64,000 nucleotides of DNA. Origin: Sphingomonas sp. 35-24ZXX (GTDB taxonomy: Bacteria; Pseudomonadota; Alphaproteobacteria; Sphingomonadales; Sphingomonadaceae). The position numbers were made by a program, and so were the translations under genes. Where the stretch lies: contig NZ_JROG01000008.1 in NCBI RefSeq assembly GCF_000786215.1, forward strand, positions 62,001-126,000, read 5' to 3'. Under the pieces are notes generated by a model, which was given only the letters and a program-made list of their open reading frames with translations, did not search any database and had not been told where the DNA came from. This document shows positions 34,297-42,327 of this stretch, in pieces. How positions within the stretch are numbered: position 1 is the first letter of the stretch; the number at the start of each line of letters is the position of its first letter.

Positions 34297-35385
34297 TCAG
34301 AGGAAGGATGCCTTGATGTCGGCCGACGAGCGGATGCCGACATCATCGAAATGCGCATCGAGCCATTGCGTCGCACTCTCCCGCCCGACATCGCGCAGCT
34401 TCTTCATGAAGCCCCAGTCGGGGTTCAGCTTGCTGGTGACCCCCAGGCTCTCCATGAACTCCTCGTCCTGGATCGAGTGGATCAGCATCCGCCGGTGCTT
34501 GTCGTCATTGAGCTGACCATCGTCGATCAGATGGCTGACAAAGGCGATCGCGCGCATTTCGCGCATCAGGCTGGAATTGAAGCTGATCTCGTTGATCCGG
34601 TTGAGGATATCCTTTGCCGTCTTGGGGATTTCGCTGCGGTTGAGCGGGTTGATGTGGACGATCACCACATCGTTGGTCTGGCTGCCGTAGATCAGCGGGA
34701 AGATGGCGGGGTTGCCCATGTAGCCGCCGTCCCAATAGGCCTCGCCATCGATCTCGATCGTCTGGAACATGAACGGCAGGCAGCCCGAGGCCAGCACCTG
34801 GTCGGGGCCGATCTCGTGATTTTCGAACATGCGCACCTTGCCGGTGCGGACATTGGTTGCTGAGAGAAACAGCTTGATCGGGCAGCCTTCGCGCAGCACG
34901 CCGAAATCGACGCTGCTTTCCAGCACCTGGCGCAGCGGATTGAAGTTGAGCGGGTTGAGCTCGTAGGGCGACATCACCCGCGACAGGATGTCCATGAACA
35001 GGAAGGCGGGGCTGAAATCGAGGCTGTGGTTGCCCATCGCCTTGTCGATCCACGAAGGCTGCAACGGCCCCTTGGCGCCTTCGTCGCTGATCTTCTTCCA
35101 GAATTTCTCGAGCTCTTCGCGTGCCCCCTCGGCGCCGCCGATGGTCAGGCCATAGCCCAGCACGGTGGCATTCATTGCGCCTGCGCTGGTGGCGCTCACC
35201 GCATCGAACTTGAGCCGCCCATCCTCGAGCAGGCGGTCGAGCACCCCCCAGGCGAATGCGCCATGCGCACCCCCGCCCTGCAAGGCCAGATTGACCGGCT
35301 TGCTGTTCGCGGCTGCAACATATTTGTCATTTTTCGGTTTCGCATCCGCAGCATAGGCTGCCGACGACGGACCTGACTTGGCCAT
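34297..35385 (-). CDS. Patatin-like phospholipase family protein
   Basis: A 362-residue patatin-fold lipase/esterase using a Ser-Asp dyad. The oxyanion loop is LALQGGGAHGAFAWGVL, and the nucleophile is S67 in SATSAGAMNA, where the usual first Gly of GxSxG is Ala. The catalytic Asp is in YWDGGYMGNPAIFP. A long C-terminal region (from about 250) is typical of alphaproteobacterial members. Similar proteins sit beside 3-hydroxybutyrate dehydrogenase in other alphaproteobacteria and have been linked to polyhydroxyalkanoate or lipid turnover; that is inference here. There is no signal peptide. Confidence 0.88.
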   Translation of the reverse strand: MAKSGPSSAAYAADAKPKNDKYVAAANSKPVNLALQGGGAHGAFAWGVLDRLLEDGRLKFDAVSATSAGAMNATVLGYGLTIGGAEGAREELEKFWKKISDEGAKGPLQPSWIDKAMGNHSLDFSPAFLFMDILSRVMSPYELNPLNFNPLRQVLESSVDFGVLREGCPIKLFLSATNVRTGKVRMFENHEIGPDQVLASGCLPFMFQTIEIDGEAYWDGGYMGNPAIFPLIYGSQTNDVVIVHINPLNRSEIPKTAKDILNRINEISFNSSLMREMRAIAFVSHLIDDGQLNDDKHRRMLIHSIQDEEFMESLGVTSKLNPDWGFMKKLRDVGRESATQWLDAHFDDVGIRSSADIKASFL

Positions 35386-35535
35386 CGCTTGTCCCCCCAG
35401 AAACTGTCGCGAAACCCGTCTTTTCCGTTGGAACCTAGGGGTAACTCACGTTAGACGAGTCGGCAAGAGTGATTCGCTGCAACTGCGAACATTCCTCCGG
35501 GCCGCGTCTTGCAACTGCTCTGAAGGGGAAATCAC

Positions 35536-36318
35536 ATGCTCAAGGGTTTGAACGCCATCGTCACCGGCTCGACCAGCGGAATTGGTCTGGGCATTGCCAA
35601 TGTGCTGGCGTCCAAGGGGGCCAATCTGGTCATCACCGGCTTCGGCGATGCCGATGCGATCGAGAAGGAACGCGCTGGCCTCGCTGAAAAATACGGCGTC
35701 GAGGTGGTCTACAGCAATGCCGACATGTCCAAGCCCGACGATGTCCGCGCGATGGTCGAACTGTGCGTCGAAAAGCTGGGCTCGGTCGACATCCTGGTCA
35801 ACAATGCCGGCATCCAGCACACCGCATCGGTGGAGGAATTCCCCGAGGAAAAGTGGCATCAGGTGATCGCGATCAACCTGTCGGGCATCTTCTTCGCCAT
35901 CCAGGCAGCATTGCCGCACATGAAGGCCAAGGGCTTTGGCCGCATCATCAACATCGGATCGGTGCACGGCCTGATCGCCAGCAAGCACAAGGCAGCCTAT
36001 GTCGCGGCCAAGCATGGCGTGGTCGGCCTCAGCAAGGTGGTCGCGCTGGAAAACGCGGGCACCGGCATCACCAGCAACACCATCTGCCCCGGCTGGGTCC
36101 ACACCCCGCTGGTGCAGAAGCAGATCGAGGCGATGGCCGCCGACCAGGGCATCAGCGTGGAAGCCGCGACCGAAAAGCTGCTGATCGAAAAGCAGCCCAG
36201 CAAGCAGTTCGCGACGCCCGAACAGATGGGCGAACTCGCCGCGTTCCTCTCGAGCGAGGCCGCCGCGCAGATCACCGGCGTGGCGATCCCGGTCGACGGC
36301 GGCTGGACCGCGCAGTGA
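35536..36318 (+). CDS. bdhA: D-3-hydroxybutyrate dehydrogenase
   Basis: A 260-residue classical SDR oxidising D-3-hydroxybutyrate to acetoacetate with NAD. Cofactor motif TGSTSGIGLG is at residues 11-20, NNAGIQH at about 91-97, and the catalytic Ser-Tyr-Lys is in NIGSVHGLIAS and AAYVAAKHG. The substrate-loop signature CPGWVHTPLVQKQIE is typical of 3HB dehydrogenases. It follows AAGGGG at 35523-35528 and is divergent from the patatin-ADC-ADC operon, the context that points to ketone body/PHB metabolism. Confidence 0.93.
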   Translation: MLKGLNAIVTGSTSGIGLGIANVLASKGANLVITGFGDADAIEKERAGLAEKYGVEVVYSNADMSKPDDVRAMVELCVEKLGSVDILVNNAGIQHTASVEEFPEEKWHQVIAINLSGIFFAIQAALPHMKAKGFGRIINIGSVHGLIASKHKAAYVAAKHGVVGLSKVVALENAGTGITSNTICPGWVHTPLVQKQIEAMAADQGISVEAATEKLLIEKQPSKQFATPEQMGELAAFLSSEAAAQITGVAIPVDGGWTAQ

Positions 36319-36375
36319 TGCGATGATGGTGGCGGGGCCTTTCTTGGGGCCTCCGCTGCATTCGGATATTCTGGG

Positions 36376-36406
36376 AACCGGCGGGGTGAAAGCTCCGCCG
36401 GTTTTC
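36376..36406 (+). terminator. Intrinsic terminator after bdhA
   Basis: A 9-bp stem AACCGGCGG (36376-36384) with CCGCCGGTT (36395-36403) runs into TTTTC. It separates the dehydrogenase gene from the PIN toxin gene. Confidence 0.75.
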
Positions 36407-36420
36407 GTTAGGTGACTTGA

Positions 36421-36458
36421 TTGCGTCTTGGCCCATTGAGTGATATCTCATAAGATAT
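36421..36458 (+). promoter_or_regulatory. Promoter and operator-like palindrome over the PIN toxin start
   Basis: TTGCGT (36421-36426), a 17-base spacer and TATCTC (36444-36449) make a promoter whose predicted start falls on the ATG at 36457. The palindrome ATATCT-CATA-AGATAT (36443-36458) covers the -10 box and the start codon, an ideal site for autorepression by the antitoxin. No ribosome binding site is present, consistent with a leaderless message. Confidence 0.5.
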
Positions 36459-36882
36459 GCTAAAGGTCGTTCTCGACACGGACGTTGTGGTGACGGCACT
36501 ACGGAGCAGAGAAGGCGGCAGCAACGCCGTGCTCCGGCTGGTCGCCGCCGGACGGGTTGTTCCACTGGTAACGCCCGCGCTGTTCGTCGAATACGAATCG
36601 GTCTTGAAACGGCCTGAGCAATGCGCGGTGCATGGCTTCAGCCTGGACGAGATCGATCTATTTCTCGAGGCGCTGGCGAGCAGCTGCCAGGCGGTCGAAG
36701 TCAGCTTCCGGTGGCGCCCGATGCTGCATGACCCGAATGACGAAATGGTGTTGGAAGCCGCAATCAATGGTGGTGCCGACAGGTTGGTGACGCACAATGT
36801 TCGCGATTTTGCCAAAGGCGCGGCGCTGTTTGGACTGCCAGTTGTTAGACCTGGCGAGCTATTGAAGGAATTACGGTCATGA
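36457..36882 (+). CDS. PIN-domain toxin (putative toxin-antitoxin nuclease)
   Basis: A 141-residue PIN-fold ribonuclease. The first metal aspartate is in VVLDTDVVVTALRS, the middle acids are in VEYESVLKRPEQ and the last in DPNDEMVLEAAINGGADRLVTHNVRDF, the COG1569-type PIN pattern. It starts at the operator palindrome and overlaps the following gene by four bases (ATGA). Toxin-first order is less common but known for this PIN family. Base composition is somewhat lower in GC than its neighbours, consistent with mobility. Confidence 0.85.
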   Translation: MLKVVLDTDVVVTALRSREGGSNAVLRLVAAGRVVPLVTPALFVEYESVLKRPEQCAVHGFSLDEIDLFLEALASSCQAVEVSFRWRPMLHDPNDEMVLEAAINGGADRLVTHNVRDFAKGAALFGLPVVRPGELLKELRS

Positions 36883-37145
36883 GCAAGGCATCTTATCCCT
36901 TGAAGCTGCCGGTTTCGATCAAGGAGGCTGCCGCGCGGCTGGCCAAGCAGGACGGCGTGTCGCTCAATCAGTGGATTTCAGTGGCCGTGGCCCAAAAGAT
37001 CGGTGCCGTCGAAACGGCAGCAGATTTTTTGAAACAGCGCGCCGGGGCTGCCAAGCCTTCGGACATGCTGCCATTTCTGGATCGGGCAGGAACCGAGCCG
37101 TTGCCTCCCGGAGACGAGATTGAAGCGGGAGCAAAGCCGCGATAG
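36879..37145 (+). CDS. Ribbon-helix-helix antitoxin-like protein (HicB C-terminal type)
   Basis: An 88-residue partner of the PIN toxin. The segment YPLKLPVSIKEAAARLAKQD and GVSLNQWISVAVAQKIG match the Arc/HicB-type ribbon-helix-helix domain (beta strand, two helices), giving DNA binding and dimerisation. The C-terminal 35 residues, Pro/Ala-rich with KPSDMLPFLDRAG, probably neutralise the toxin. It overlaps the toxin gene by four bases and ends five bases from the convergent comM gene. Confidence 0.82.
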   Translation: MSKASYPLKLPVSIKEAAARLAKQDGVSLNQWISVAVAQKIGAVETAADFLKQRAGAAKPSDMLPFLDRAGTEPLPPGDEIEAGAKPR

Positions 37146-37149
37146 GGCC

Positions 37150-38661
37150 TCACCCCACCGGCGCTCGTCTGCGATAGCTCAGCGCCTCAGCGACATGTAC
37201 TCTCCCCACCGTTTCTGCGCCGCTTAGGTCCGCGATGGTTCGCGCGACCCTCAACACCCGCGTATACCCCCGCGCCGAAAGCCGCATTGCTTCGGCCGCT
37301 CTCGCTAATAGTTGGCGCGCGGGTTCGTCCGGTGTCGCGAACCGCTCCAGCGCTTCGCCGTCGATCTCGGCATTGGTGCGGGCCTTGATGTCGGCGTAGC
37401 GCGCGGTCTGGAGGGCGCGGGCGGCGGCGACGCGGGCGGCGACCTCGGCTGAGCCTTCGGCAGGTGGCGGCAGGGTGAGGTCGGCGGCGGTCACCGCCTC
37501 GACCTCGACGTGCAGGTCGATGCGATCGAGCAGCGGCCCTGACACCTTGGCCTGATAGTCCGCCGCGCAGCGCGGTGCGCGCGAGCAGCCGAGCGCCGGA
37601 TCGCCCAGGTGCCCGCAGCGGCACGGGTTCATCGCCGCGATCATCTGCACCCGCGCCGGGAAGGTGACATGCGCATTGGCGCGCGCGACGCTGACCTCGC
37701 CGGTCTCCAGCGGTTGGCGCAAAGAATCGAGCACGGTGCGCTGGAATTCGGGCAGCTCGTCGAGGAACAGCACGCCCAGATGCGCCATCGAGACCTCGCC
37801 CGGGCGCACCTTGAGCCCGCCACCGACCAGCGCGGCCATCGAGGCGCTGTGATGGGGGCTGCGGAACGGGCGCGCGCGGCTGATCCGGCCATCGACCAAA
37901 GTGCCTGCGACGCTCGCCACCATCGAGACTTCCAGCGCCTCCTGCGGGGTCAGCGGCGGCAATATGCCGGGCAGGCACGAGGCCATCAGCGACTTGCCCG
38001 CGCCGGGAGGCCCCACCATCACCATGTTGTGCCCGCCGGCCGCGGCGATCTCGAGCGCGCGCTTGGCGGTTTCCTGCCCCTTGACCTGTTTGAGGTCCGG
38101 CCCCGGCGCGGGCTCTTCGGCGATGCCGGGCTTGGGCGGGCTGAGCCGCCCGTTGCCCTTGAGATGGTTGAGCAAAGTGAGCAGATCGGGCGCAGCGATG
38201 ACGTCGATGCCGCCCGCCCAGGCGGCCTCGGCCCCTTGCGCCGCCGGGCAGATCAGCCCGCGCCCGGTGGCCGAAGCGTGCAATGCGGCGAGCAGGACGC
38301 CGGGCGAGGCGGCGATCCGCCCGTCGAGCGCGAGTTCGCCCACCGCGACATATTCGCTCGCAAGTTCAGCATCGATGATCCCCATCGCGGCGAGCATCGC
38401 CAGCGCGATCGGCAGATCGTAATGCGATCCTTCCTTGGGCAGGTCTGCGGGCGAGAGGTTGACGGTGATGCGCTTGGGCGGCAGCGAGAGGCCCAATGAG
38501 GCGATCGCGGCGCGCACCCGCTCGCGGCTTTCGCCCACCGCCTTGTCGGGCAGGCCGACCACCGCGATGCCCTTGTTCATGCCGGGCGAGATCTGCACCT
38601 GCGCCTCGACGCTGCGCGCCTCCAGCCCCAGATAGGCGACGGTCTGGACGATGGCGACCAT
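37150..38661 (-). CDS. comM: YifB/ComM family AAA+ ATPase (Mg-chelatase-like)
   Basis: A 503-residue ComM protein, a hexameric helicase assisting branch migration of incoming DNA during natural transformation. The N-terminal ChlI/Lon-like domain runs from YLGLEARSVEAQVQISPG to about 170. Walker A is GPPGAGKSLMAS at about 215-226 and Walker B is LGVLFLDELPEF. The C-terminal Mg-chelatase part contains AMNPCRCGHLGDP and the four-cysteine zinc region CSRAPRCAADY. Full length, no defect. Confidence 0.94.
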   Translation of the reverse strand: MVAIVQTVAYLGLEARSVEAQVQISPGMNKGIAVVGLPDKAVGESRERVRAAIASLGLSLPPKRITVNLSPADLPKEGSHYDLPIALAMLAAMGIIDAELASEYVAVGELALDGRIAASPGVLLAALHASATGRGLICPAAQGAEAAWAGGIDVIAAPDLLTLLNHLKGNGRLSPPKPGIAEEPAPGPDLKQVKGQETAKRALEIAAAGGHNMVMVGPPGAGKSLMASCLPGILPPLTPQEALEVSMVASVAGTLVDGRISRARPFRSPHHSASMAALVGGGLKVRPGEVSMAHLGVLFLDELPEFQRTVLDSLRQPLETGEVSVARANAHVTFPARVQMIAAMNPCRCGHLGDPALGCSRAPRCAADYQAKVSGPLLDRIDLHVEVEAVTAADLTLPPPAEGSAEVAARVAAARALQTARYADIKARTNAEIDGEALERFATPDEPARQLLARAAEAMRLSARGYTRVLRVARTIADLSGAETVGRVHVAEALSYRRRAPVG

Positions 38662-38738
38662 GCGCTGCCCCCTGTTTGTTCGCGTCGCAAGACTGGCGCG
38701 GCGTCCCTAACGAGTCGAGCGAAAAGCGCGCAATTGGT

Positions 38739-39407
38739 TCATTCCGGAGGCAATTCCACCCGCGCCGGGAGCGGGAACAGGGTGAGGAAGCGCGCAATCA
38801 GCGCGGCGTCGCCCTCGGCGCGCAGCAGCCCTTCGGCCTCCAGCACCGCCAGCGGGACCCCGCCATAGACCGCGCCCGCCAGCGCATGGGGGCTGCCGAC
38901 AAAGACCAGGTCGCAGCCGCGCACCTCGCCACGCGCGATGGCGATGCCGCTGCCATCGAGCACGCCGACATAGGCCATGTCGCCAAAGACGAAACCCACG
39001 CGGCAGCGCAGGTCTCCCACCCGCGCACGGTCGATCATCGTGCGGAACGACAGCATCACCGATACGCCGCTGATCGGCAGCGTCGGATCGTGCCAGGGCG
39101 AGCGCGCCGCCCAGCGGCCCAGCACCTGCACCAGCGGTTCGGCCTCATAGCCCCATGGGGTCAACTCGTAGACCTGCGCCGAGGCGGGCGGCGGAAGGCG
39201 GCGGCGGACGAGCAGGTGCCTGGCCTCAAGCCCTTCCAGCCGCTGGGTGAGCACATTGGCGCTGATCCCGGGCAGGTCGGCGCGCAGCTCGCTGAACCGG
39301 CGCGCGCCCAGCATCAGCTCGCGCATCACCAGCAGCGCCCAGCGTTCGCCGATCAGTTCCAGCGCATGCGCGGTGCCGCAGGCATCGTCATAAAGCCTCT
39401 TGGGCAA
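38739..39407 (-). CDS. HxlR family transcriptional regulator
   Basis: A 222-residue regulator. The N-terminal winged helix shows DACGTAHALELIGERWALLVMRELMLGARRF and LPGISANVLTQRLEGLE, the HxlR signature, and a further 110-residue domain is unlike the short HxlR proteins and may sense a ligand. The likely start is TTG at 39407; no in-frame ATG fits. It is divergent from the VOC/DUF1428/SRPBCC gene string, which it probably controls through the palindrome in between. Confidence 0.87.
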   Translation of the reverse strand: MPKRLYDDACGTAHALELIGERWALLVMRELMLGARRFSELRADLPGISANVLTQRLEGLEARHLLVRRRLPPPASAQVYELTPWGYEAEPLVQVLGRWAARSPWHDPTLPISGVSVMLSFRTMIDRARVGDLRCRVGFVFGDMAYVGVLDGSGIAIARGEVRGCDLVFVGSPHALAGAVYGGVPLAVLEAEGLLRAEGDAALIARFLTLFPLPARVELPPE

Positions 39408-39422
39408 TCATTCCCCCTTTGA

Positions 39423-39439
39423 AGTTATAAATAGTAACT
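39423..39439. promoter_or_regulatory. Operator-like palindrome between HxlR gene and its divergent operon
   Basis: AGTTA-TAAATAG-TAACT is a 5+5 inverted repeat in an AT-rich patch 16 bases from the HxlR start and about 95 bases before the first divergent gene. It is a plausible binding site for the HxlR dimer. Inferred from position and symmetry only. Confidence 0.35.
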
Positions 39440-39533
39440 ACGTGGTTGCTTTTTGTAACACAGCTGGTCACTCTGGGCAACGACAGCTCCCGAGTCGCAG
39501 AAACAGGTGGCCGGACCAAGCGAGGATATGCCG

Positions 39534-39656
39534 ATGAGCAAGATTGCCGCGTGCCTGTGGTATGATGGCGCCGCCCAGGAGGCCGCGTTCGATGCCATGT
39601 CGGCGATGATCAGGATCGACATTGCCGCGATCGAGGCCGCCGCAGACGCGGCCTGA
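39534..39656 (+). pseudogene. Internally deleted VOC/PhnB-like glyoxalase remnant
   Basis: A 40-codon open frame. Its first half, MSKIAACLWYDGAAQEAA, matches the start of PhnB-like VOC proteins, and its end, MSAMIRIDIAAIEAAADAA, matches their usual last residues (KxDIAALEAA). The roughly 100 residues normally in between are missing without a frame change, so this looks like a clean in-frame deletion. The product could still be made but cannot form the fold. It is first in the operon facing the HxlR gene. Confidence 0.65.
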
Positions 39657-39686
39657 ATTTCCCTTCTGCGACAAGGATGAAAGCCC

Positions 39687-40070
39687 ATGACCTATATCGA
39701 CGGATTCGTGATTGCCTGCCCCGAAGCCAACCGGGACAAGTTTATCGAGCATGCCCGGCAGGGCGATGCAGTGTTCATGGAATTGGGCGCGCTGCGTATC
39801 GTCGAATGCTGGGGCGATGATGTGCGCGATGGCCACACCACCGATTTCCGCCGCGCGGTGCAGGCGCAGGACGGCGAGGCGGTGCTGTTCAGCTGGATCG
39901 AATGGCCCGACAAGGCGACGCGCGATGCCGCGATGGCTCGCATGCAGGAGATGATGACCGACCCTAGCAAGGTCGATCCGCGGATGGACCCGGAGAAGAA
40001 CCCGATGCCGTTCGACGGCAAGCGGCTGATCTTCGGCGGTTTCGTTCCGGTCGTCGAACTGACCGCCTGA
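39687..40070 (+). CDS. DUF1428 family protein (YbaA-like)
   Basis: A 127-residue protein of the DUF1428 dimeric alpha-beta barrel family. It begins MTYIDGFVIACPEANRDKF and includes LRIVECWGDDVRDGHTTDF and FSWIEWPDKATRDAAMARM, the family hallmarks. Function is unknown in the family. It is intact and sits in the HxlR-facing operon between the deleted VOC gene and a double-VOC gene. Confidence 0.87.
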   Translation: MTYIDGFVIACPEANRDKFIEHARQGDAVFMELGALRIVECWGDDVRDGHTTDFRRAVQAQDGEAVLFSWIEWPDKATRDAAMARMQEMMTDPSKVDPRMDPEKNPMPFDGKRLIFGGFVPVVELTA

Positions 40071-40093
40071 CGGCGCGCAGCAGGAGAAGCACC

Positions 40094-40870
40094 ATGACCA
40101 ACCGCCAAGGTGAATTCGTCTGGTACGAACTGATGACCCGCGATGCCGATGGGGCGCAGGCCTTTTACGCCGCGCTGCTGGGCTGGACCTATGCCGAGTC
40201 CGGGCAGGCAGCGCGCGACTATCGCATCATCCAGGCCGGCGACGATCCGATCGGCGGCATCCTGGCGCTGAGCCCGCAGATGCTGGCGGGCGGCGCGCAG
40301 CCCGGCTGGCTGGGCTATATCGCGGTCGACGATGTCGATGCCGCGGCCACCGCGATCGCCGCCGCGGGGGGCCAGGTTCATCTGGCGCCGCAGGATATTG
40401 CGGGAACCGGCCGGCTTGCCATGGTCGCCGATCCGCAAGGGGTGCCGTTCTACATCCTGCAGGCCATGTCCGGGCGGACCTCCGCCGCCTATGTCTGCAA
40501 TGGCGGCAAGCCCGGCCACTGCGCCTGGAACGAGCTGACCACCACCGATCAGCCGGCAGCGATGGCTTTCTACGCCGCACAGTTCGGCTGGGTGAAGGAT
40601 GGCGAGATGGATATGGGGCCGATGGGCGCTTACGAGTTCCTGCGCCATGGCGAGCTCATCGGCGCGATGATGACCAAGCCTGACGACGTGCCGCAGCCCG
40701 GCTGGGCCTATTATTTCTACGTGGCCGATATCGATGCCGCGGCCCGCACCATCCCGGCGCGGCAGGGCGAAATCCTGTTCGGCCCGTCGGAAATCCCGGG
40801 CGGCGATTACATCATCACCGGCCGCGACCCGCAGGGCGCGATCTTTTCGCTGGTAGGACCAAGATCATGA
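40094..40870 (+). CDS. VOC family protein with two glyoxalase-fold modules
   Basis: A 258-residue protein with tandem VOC halves: residues about 5-120 (GEFVWYELMTRDADGAQAFYAALLGW) and 130-255 (GHCAWNELTTTDQPAAMAFYAAQFGW). Each half has the paired beta-alpha-beta-beta-beta modules of glyoxalase/bleomycin-resistance proteins. Related proteins are annotated only generally. The stop overlaps the next gene start (ATGA). Confidence 0.87.
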   Translation: MTNRQGEFVWYELMTRDADGAQAFYAALLGWTYAESGQAARDYRIIQAGDDPIGGILALSPQMLAGGAQPGWLGYIAVDDVDAAATAIAAAGGQVHLAPQDIAGTGRLAMVADPQGVPFYILQAMSGRTSAAYVCNGGKPGHCAWNELTTTDQPAAMAFYAAQFGWVKDGEMDMGPMGAYEFLRHGELIGAMMTKPDDVPQPGWAYYFYVADIDAAARTIPARQGEILFGPSEIPGGDYIITGRDPQGAIFSLVGPRS

Positions 40871-41331
40871 CCGAAGCACAGGACCAACCCGGATTTCCGC
40901 TGCAGGTGACCCGCCATATCGCTGCGCCGACCGACAGGGTCTGGCAGGTGATGACCGAGCGCCTAGAGGAATACTGGTGCCCGCGGCCCTGGCGGACCGA
41001 GATCATCGAGATCGACTGGCGATCGGGCGGGCGGATGGCGACGATCATGCGCGGGCCCGATGGCTAAAGCCACGAGGGCGATGGCGTGCTGCTCGAGGTG
41101 ACTGCCGGCAAGCGCATCGTCTTCACCGACGCCTTTCGCGTCGGCTGGATACCGCAGAGCGCGTTCATGGTCGGCTGCCTGGAGATCGCGCCCGAAGGCG
41201 AAGGCACCCGGTACACCGCCACCACCTGGCACTGGACCCGGGAGGCGTACGACCAGCACAAGACGATGGGGTTCGAGCAAGGCTGGGCGACGATGGCCGA
41301 TCAATTGGCCGAGCTGGCCGAGGCACGGTAA
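40867..41331 (+). pseudogene. SRPBCC/AHSA1-type protein interrupted by an in-frame stop
   Basis: The two parts, 40867-41067 and 41068-41331, are in the same frame and together make a 154-codon START-like AHSA1-type protein. The N-terminal part has FPLQVTRHIAAPTDRVWQVM and YWCPRPWRTEIIEIDWRSGG. The C-terminal part has LLEVTAGKRIVFTDAFRVGW and WHWTREAYDQHKTMGF. They are separated by TAA at 41065-41067, where relatives commonly have an acidic residue. The reading frame is otherwise well kept, so the mutation is recent or a sequence error. Confidence 0.8.
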
Positions 41332-41494
41332 CCACGTGTTGCACCGGCGATCCGCGGATGGCCGCGACCGGCAGACGTCATGGCGCGACCATTAACGCCA
41401 GCGTAACGTGTTGCCCTAACCATGGAGCGCAACACATCGGCAAGGCGGCAGGCGCATCGGGGAAGGATAGTCCCCCTGTCCTGGATGCCCGTTC

Positions 41495-42205
41495 ATGCCG
41501 TATCCGCGCTGTCTGTCGTTGTTGCTGCCTGCGCTGCTGTCGGCGGGATACCTGCTTGCCACTACCCCCGTCGCCGCGCACGCGCCGGCTGCGATGGTCA
41601 TCGAACCGGTCGCCAGCGGATGGCAGGAACAGCTGAGCTGGACCGAGACGGTCGATGCCCCCGCCCTGCCCCAGGCGGCACCTGCGCTGGCCCGCTTCGG
41701 TCCGTTCCATGTCACCGGTGCCACCACCGCCGACATGATCGGCGTGGTCGATTCGCACACGCCCCGGCAGTTCGCCGCCATGCTGAAGGCCTATCCCGGG
41801 ATCGGCACGCTGCGGATGATCGAATGCCCGGGGTCCGAGGACGACGAGGCGAATCTGAAGCTGGCGCGGATGGTGCGCGCGGCGCGAATCGAGACGGTGG
41901 TCCCAGCCGGTGGATCGGTCCGGTCGGGCGCGGTCGAACTGTTCCTTGCCGGCGTGCGCAGGCGTGCCGATTCGCGGGCCGAATTTGCCGTCCACAGCTG
42001 GCGCGATTCGCTGGGCCGCGAGGCGGACGATCTGCCGCCCGACGACCCGGTACACAGTGAATATATTGAATTTTACCGCGAAATGGGTCTCAGCGAAGAC
42101 AGGGCGAGGCAATTTTACGCGTTAACCAGCAGCGTTGCCTTTGATGATGCGCTGTATGTAGCGCCGTTACATTTGGCGGCGATGGGATTGCTGGACGTGA
42201 TTTGA
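41495..42205 (+). CDS. Exported hypothetical protein with ClpP/crotonase-like features
   Basis: A 236-residue protein with a signal peptide (LSLLLPALLSAGYLLATTPVAAHA, about residues 6-29). The body shows TLRMIECPGSEDDEANLKLA, then VVPAGGSVRSGAVELFLAGVRR and FAVHSWRDSLGRE, which resemble periplasmic COG3904-type proteins with a ClpP-like serine region. It ends without a membrane anchor. The catalytic triad cannot be confirmed by eye, so no activity is assigned. Confidence 0.7.
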   Translation: MPYPRCLSLLLPALLSAGYLLATTPVAAHAPAAMVIEPVASGWQEQLSWTETVDAPALPQAAPALARFGPFHVTGATTADMIGVVDSHTPRQFAAMLKAYPGIGTLRMIECPGSEDDEANLKLARMVRAARIETVVPAGGSVRSGAVELFLAGVRRRADSRAEFAVHSWRDSLGREADDLPPDDPVHSEYIEFYREMGLSEDRARQFYALTSSVAFDDALYVAPLHLAAMGLLDVI

Positions 42206-42327
42206 AAGCCGTGAAGCGCCTGAAAAGAGCGACGAAAATGCCAAGAATTGCGCCTGGCGCATGTTGCAATTGCTCACAGACTATGGAATACGGCAGGGGC
42301 TAGCAGCATGTCTGAAGGGACAATAGT

